This document shows, in pieces, positions 16,274 to 20,039 of a DNA stretch of 20,039 bases. The notes beneath the pieces are model-generated. The model saw only the letters and a program-made list of their open reading frames with translations, had not been told where the DNA came from and made no database searches. The DNA is from JAQWQB01 sp047636995. GTDB lineage: Bacteria > Bacteroidota > Bacteroidia > Flavobacteriales_D > Sanyastnellaceae. The position numbers and the translations under genes are program-made. Location: assembly GCA_047636995.1 (NCBI GenBank), contig JBLIGQ010000049.1, forward strand, positions 1-20,039, written 5' to 3'. Numbering within the stretch: the first letter of the stretch is position 1; every line of letters starts with the position of its first letter.

Positions 16274-17812
16274 ATGCAAGACCAAGATTTAATCATCAAA
16301 ATAGCAGTTCTTTCGGTTTATGTGGGTATTTTATTTCTTATCGGAATTTTCGCTTCCAGACGAATAAAAAGCATGAGCGATTATTACGTCGGAGGAAAAA
16401 AGATGGGTTTTTGGGCCGTGGCTTTTTCAGCAAGAGCAACTGGTGAATCAGGCTGGTTACTTATTGGTCTTACAGGAATGGGCGCAATGGCGGGCTATTC
16501 AAGCTATTGGGTTGTTGTTGGTGAATTACTCGGAGTCTTTGTTTCATGGCAATTTATGGCGAAGCGATTCAAAAACAGATCTGATAATTACAAGGCTATA
16601 ACCATCCCTGATTATCTTCAAAGTCATTTTAAATCAACTACTCATACACTCCGAATTATAGCTGCAGCAGTCTTGGTGGTTTTCATTGTGATTTATGTTG
16701 CTTCACAAATTGATGTCACTGGTATCGCGTTTCAGTCTATGCTTGGAATAGACTATAGACTGGGTGCATTAATTGGATTTTTAATTGTTCTCACCTACAT
16801 TTTCATTGGCGGATTTGTTGCGGCAGTGTGGTCAGATTTGTTTCAAGGAGTACTCATGTTTTTAGGATTGGTGTTGCTTCCAATCGTTGTTTGGTTTTCT
16901 ATGGATCATGGCACTGGTGTAACCGAAGGGCTCAATGCCATTGACCCAACGCTCACAAACTTACTAGGAAGAAGTGATGATGGTTTGATGAATCTGTTTA
17001 CAATTTTAGGGTTCTCAATGATTGGATTGGGTTTCCTTGGTGCTCCTCAAGTGTATGTTCGATTTATGTCTATAAGCGACAAAAAGGAAATAGATAAAGG
17101 GAAATGGGTAGCAGTTGCTTTTACACTTCTAACTGATGCCGCTGCCGTGACCATTGGGATTCTAGCACGCATCTATTTCACAAGTGAAGGGCAGGATCCT
17201 GAAGAGATCCTTGGGAACAATGGCCAAGATGTATTGAGCATGGTTACAGAAACCTTCTTACCAACACTGCTAGTGGCTGTCTTTGTAGCAATCGTTTTAT
17301 CAGCAATAATGTCTACTATTGACTCTCTATTAATCCTTGCCTCAAGCGCCATTACCCGTGATTTCTATCAGAAAATCTTTAGACCTCAACTTAAAGATGA
17401 AGATCTAACCAAGATTTCTAGAATTTCAACCATTATAATGGCGGTAACTGCCTTAATCATTGCAATGATCATGAACTATGTCTCTCCTGATCGGCAGATT
17501 TTCTGGGTGATTATTTTCGGGTGGTCAGGGATCGCGGCTACCTTTTGCCCTGTTATTATTCTTTCTCTTTTTTGGAAAGGCTATTCGGAAAAGGGAGCAA
17601 TTGCTTCAATGATATCTGGATTTGTATCTGTAATACTCTTTAATTTTGTCATCCAAAAAATCCCTGTCATTGGTGATTACTTTGTAGCGCTTGAAGTGCT
17701 TACTCCCTCTTTCATCATTTCAATGATTGTTGGTGTAATTGTCTCTAAGATATACCCTCCAAGAGCTGAGGCAGTCAAGATGATAGAAGAGATTGATGCT
17801 AATGAGGTGTGA
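16274..17812 (+). CDS. Sodium:solute symporter (PutP-like, SSS family)
   Basis: 512 residues with about 13 hydrophobic segments, the usual size for the family. PutP-like blocks: SDYYVGGKKMGFWAVAFSAR (35-54) leading into ATGESGWLLIGLTGMG (55-70), IPDYLQSHF at 111-119, IFIGGFVAAVWSDLFQG (176-192) and the signature SAIMSTIDSLLILASSAITR (343-362). S347 and T348 align with the Na+-ligand Ser/Thr of PutP. It should import a small amino acid-like solute with Na+. It is divergent from the cdo/decarboxylase operon, so taurine, hypotaurine, a sulfur amino acid or another osmolyte are reasonable cargo guesses, but proline or others fit the family equally. ATG at 16274 is the natural start before the first membrane helix. 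Confidence 0.88.
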   Translation: MQDQDLIIKIAVLSVYVGILFLIGIFASRRIKSMSDYYVGGKKMGFWAVAFSARATGESGWLLIGLTGMGAMAGYSSYWVVVGELLGVFVSWQFMAKRFKNRSDNYKAITIPDYLQSHFKSTTHTLRIIAAAVLVVFIVIYVASQIDVTGIAFQSMLGIDYRLGALIGFLIVLTYIFIGGFVAAVWSDLFQGVLMFLGLVLLPIVVWFSMDHGTGVTEGLNAIDPTLTNLLGRSDDGLMNLFTILGFSMIGLGFLGAPQVYVRFMSISDKKEIDKGKWVAVAFTLLTDAAAVTIGILARIYFTSEGQDPEEILGNNGQDVLSMVTETFLPTLLVAVFVAIVLSAIMSTIDSLLILASSAITRDFYQKIFRPQLKDEDLTKISRISTIIMAVTALIIAMIMNYVSPDRQIFWVIIFGWSGIAATFCPVIILSLFWKGYSEKGAIASMISGFVSVILFNFVIQKIPVIGDYFVALEVLTPSFIISMIVGVIVSKIYPPRAEAVKMIEEIDANEV

Positions 17813-17822
17813 TGAAGGGAGA

Positions 17823-18295
17823 ATGAGGCACATCTTCCTTTTTGTTTTTCTAGCTGAGCGGTTGTGCAAGACAATGCTGAGGCAAACTTGAGGGAACAAC
17901 CAAAAGGTGACCGGTCAATCCAAGGGAGCTACGCGCATTAATTTTCACGTGTCATGGTAACGCATGAAAAGACATACCAGTTCTCTAACACCGAACAGTG
18001 CTGTTCTAGTAGAGCACAGATAGGTCCAGAATCTCATGGGAATGGTGCTGACTTCTTTGGTCAATACTGCATTCAAAATGACACATTACATGCCATTTTT
18101 CATTTGTATAAGGTAAGTGCTGTGTTTTGTGCGAAGCATCCTGAACTCGATAAAGATCAACTCTGGCCAGTGGCTAAAACGGCCGAATTCAACGTAGATT
18201 TCTATTTAATGAATAAAGATTCGACCGTTCAATTGTCTGCTCAGAATGAAGTGTTCTTTGGCTTGAAATCAGATTCATTGTGGCATCTGCCTTAG
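17823..18295 (+). pseudogene. Small secreted-protein gene with frameshift and nonsense codon
   Basis: ATG 17823 begins a signal-peptide-like start (RHIFLFVFLA). The rest of the protein continues in another frame from about 17858 (AVVQDNAEANLREQPKGDRS, then IQGSYAH), so about two bases are extra near 17853-17857. That second frame hits TAA at 17939-17941 and then stays open, unchanged, to the stop at 18293-18295 (THEKTYQFSNTEQCCSS, HPELDKDQLWPVAKTAEFNV, DSLWHLP). Read together this is a roughly 155-residue exported protein with several Cys, broken by one indel and one nonsense change. No family is recognised. It starts 11 bases after the symporter stop. The downstream part alone (from ATG 17954) would lack a signal. 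Confidence 0.6.
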
Positions 18296-18421
18296 AACTT
18301 GAAGAGTCATGAACCGGCAGACAAACAAAAGCATTTGTAAAGAAATTGATAATCTGTTTTATTGTTGGTACACTTAAGTTAAGTGTATTCGAGCCTCTAT
18401 TTTAACCTTAAAAACAACACT
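18296..18421. other. Short gap between two pseudogenes
   Basis: No gene is seen. An AT-rich palindromic stretch (CACTTAAGTTAAGTG, 18371-18385) lies about 37 bases before the next start and may be an operator or weak hairpin; this is a guess from symmetry. Confidence 0.35.
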
Positions 18422-19559
18422 ATGACTCATTACTATTTCTTGCGAAGTAGCAGACTTCTCGTATTGCTATTATGCGTCCTATTTGGTCTAAGCTCCTCAA
18501 ATCTTATGGCAGTTGATGATTCTTTTCATTATCCGAATCCCCTTATCGTTGATTCCGAAGGAATAGGCGTCTTTCAAGCAACTTTTACATTCGTTAATCC
18601 TACTTGCAACAATTTGATGGGAAGCATCATTTTCGATGTCACAACCTTTACTCCAAGCCATGCATACAAAGGATGGCCAGCTCTGGCAGGCCCATTTGAA
18701 ATTCAATACGTTTGATGAGAAATAGGATGGAGTTCCGCTTATGAAGTTACGGTAGAAAGCTCTGCCGACAGTTCAATAGAAATAATATGCCTGGCGAAGG
18801 CGATGAGCTAAACCGATGAAAACGGGCACAATGTATCTGTGAACCTGTCTTCTTCTTTTCCACTTGCTTCCCCAACCAACATTCCTGTAACAGATAGTCC
18901 TTGGGTGCTTAATGGTAATGGCTTTAGTCATGAAACCTAAGCGAGGTCAGAGGCAGAACAACAGAAAAATGCCCAGCTACAGCAAATTGACAAACTGGAA
19001 GGGGATGCACTCAGATTTGTTGATGGGGTTGCTAATATCACTTATGCTGACAATAATATTTTAGAAGTCTATCCTGAAGTTCAGTGAGTCGAAAGACACG
19101 TTGCTACTTTCGGTGGGTAAAGACAATAGCGTTTATATGACCCGCGCAGAAACCCCTGATCAGAAGTAATTTGAGGTAACTACAATCGGGAAGAAGCGGA
19201 AGACCACTTTGGCTTATGCGTTGAAAAACAATAATCTTTTCCCCATCAGATTTGAACTAGTAGATCAATTGCCTATATCACAAACAATGTCAGCTGAAGT
19301 TGAATTAGAGAAGCGCTCCAATGGTAAGATTGATGCTACTTCGGGAGACGTAACATGGTTGGTAGATTTGAAGCCCGGTCAAGCTGAAAATCGTGAATTA
19401 ATTTACACCATTGAAATTGACGCTAATTTCCAGTATAAGAGCGCGTATTCCAAAAAGAGAGTCAGGATCATCAGCTGTCCTTCTTTTAAAGGGACATGCG
19501 GAAACGATAAAAGAAAGAGGCATCCCTGTTTAGGAATGCCTCTTTCTTTTCGAATTTAG
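18422..19559 (+). pseudogene. Decayed mucoidy-inhibitor MuiA-like (DUF4139) gene
   Basis: ATG 18422 opens a signal peptide (SRLLVLLLCVLFGLSSS). The frame then gives FEIQYV, two TGA codons (18713-18718), and GWSSAYEVTVESSADSSIEI, matching the AGWxPxYDIRV region of DUF4139. It continues LAKAMS, TAA (18809), TDENGHNVSVNLSSSFPLA (matching QxTGEDWxNVxLxLST), TAA (18938), VDGVANITYADN and TGA (19085). After a one-base frame change come DTLLLSVGKDNSVYMTR, TAA (19167), ALKNNNLFPIRFELVDQLPI and DVTWLVDLKPGQAE, the conserved C-terminal domain. Normal members are about 500-650 residues, so the N-terminal coiled-coil half and part of the middle are also missing. The last codons to 19559 run through a terminator, so the original end was probably near 19480. 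Function lost or strongly reduced. Confidence 0.75.
19509..19550. terminator. Strong bidirectional terminator
   Basis: AAAAGAAAGAGGCAT (19509-19523) is exactly complementary to ATGCCTCTTTCTTTT (19536-19550); CC/GG extends the stem after one mismatch, with loop TGTTTA. Built-in A and T runs on both sides give a U-rich tail in either direction. It lies between the convergent DUF4139 pseudogene and the dockerin-like gene. Confidence 0.85.
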
Positions 19560-19566
19560 TTTTTAA

Positions 19567-20039
19567 TTAGTCACAAGGAATCCCAAAGATTCCAAGGAAG
19601 GCAAGCATGTCTTGTGTGTCTACAACTCCATCTCCAGACATATCAGCGATGCAAGAATCAGAACACCCAAAGTTGCCCAGAACTATGAGGAGGTCAGCTA
19701 CATCTCTGTTGCCATCACCGTTGAAGTCACCCATGCAGGTCACGATCTCTTCATCAAGATCAATCACACCGTTGCAATCATTATCTATGCCTTCTTCGGT
19801 AGAAGGACCATTTGGATACATGTCGGCATTCGTGTCATCACAATCTGTGTTGTCTAGCACATAGTTCGTCTGAGCTGCACAAAGCATCACAGGTGTTCCA
19901 TTTTCATCTCCATATCCGTCATTGTCTCCATCGAAGTAGTAAGCTACTGCGAAGGTACATGTGCCATTGTCACATGTTGCAGCAGGATCAAAGTTACAAG
20001 CTGTGCCATCAGTACAACCATTTGGAAGGTCACAAGAAC
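19567..20039 (-). CDS. C-terminus of a large secreted protein with MopE and dockerin-like motifs (partial)
   Basis: The minus-strand frame is open from the right edge (codon phase from 20037) to TAA at 19567-19569, 156 residues. It begins in a Cys-rich repeat (GCTDGTACNFDPAATCDNG), then YYFDGDNDGYGDEN, a thrombospondin-3-like calcium loop. Next is a MopE-type metal-binding motif (DNTDCDDTNADMYPNGP, then EEGIDNDCNGVIDLDEE). The C-terminus has two EF-hand-like dockerin loops: GDFNGDGNRDVADLLIVLG and ADMSGDGVVDTQDMLAFLG, each flanked by Cys, ending FGIPCD. Asp spacing in both loops fits Ca2+ binding. The dockerin-like end may serve in anchoring or sorting in place of the usual type A domain. The protein is presumably extracellular; the missing upstream part would define its function. 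Confidence 0.85.
   Translation of the reverse strand, partial: SCDLPNGCTDGTACNFDPAATCDNGTCTFAVAYYFDGDNDGYGDENGTPVMLCAAQTNYVLDNTDCDDTNADMYPNGPSTEEGIDNDCNGVIDLDEEIVTCMGDFNGDGNRDVADLLIVLGNFGCSDSCIADMSGDGVVDTQDMLAFLGIFGIPCD

Noticed and set aside
18713..19169. Stop-codon recoding in the DUF4139 gene
   Set aside because: Both TAA and TGA occur, a frameshift is also present, and other genes in the window use TAA and TGA as normal stops.
19607..19864. Two plus-strand frames over the right-end gene
   Set aside because: Antisense shadows of the dockerin/MopE coding sequence; the minus strand has clear calcium-binding motifs.

Overview
The window looks like chromosomal DNA of a marine-type member of the Bacteroidota, close to Flavobacteriales/Cryomorphaceae-like lineages. 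The DNA is AT-rich. Two secreted proteins end in type IX secretion (Por) sorting domains, one with a clear YPNP motif. Families typical of the phylum are present (DUF6122, a DUF6268-like barrel, DUF2147). Start regions have weak Shine-Dalgarno sequences, and some promoters match the TTTG / TAnnTTTG pattern of this phylum. This placement rests on family content, not on a marker gene.

Layout. 1-135 is the 3' end of an unrecognised gene. 463-1932 (minus) encodes the Na+/H+ antiporter NhaB. 1933-5300 is an accessory stretch: a small lipoprotein gene cut by an in-frame TAA (2598-3272), a GNAT acetyltransferase, an orphan lipoprotein gene bounded by a 12-bp inverted repeat (4061-4477), and an IS3-family remnant whose orfB is cut off exactly where that repeat starts. 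5297-8321 carries a SAM-dependent methyltransferase, a DUF6122 membrane protein and a two-gene operon for an exported DUF2147 protein and an outer-membrane barrel. 9073-11585 encodes two consecutive secreted beta-propeller-like proteins with C-terminal sorting domains.

12033-17812 is the most coherent block. It holds a long cystathionine-type PLP enzyme (plus), facing a tight two-gene operon on the minus strand for cysteine dioxygenase followed by a group II PLP decarboxylase best read as cysteine sulfinate decarboxylase. A sodium:solute symporter is divergent from that operon. Together they can be read as a route from sulfur amino acids to cysteine sulfinate and hypotaurine/taurine, with a linked transporter. 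The cysteine dioxygenase keeps the residues of the mammalian enzyme, including the Cys that forms the Cys-Tyr cofactor.

17823-19559 is a graveyard: a secreted-protein gene with one indel and one nonsense codon, then a mucoidy-inhibitor (DUF4139) gene with five separated stop sites and a frameshift that is still readable along its length. A strong bidirectional hairpin (19509-19550) separates it from the 3' end of a large secreted protein (minus, running off the right edge) ending in MopE-type and dockerin-like calcium-binding motifs.

No tRNA, rRNA or CRISPR array was seen. The nearest thing to an undescribed system is the CDO/CSAD/PLP-enzyme/symporter neighbourhood. The inverted-repeat-bounded lipoprotein cassette is a second, more speculative candidate.
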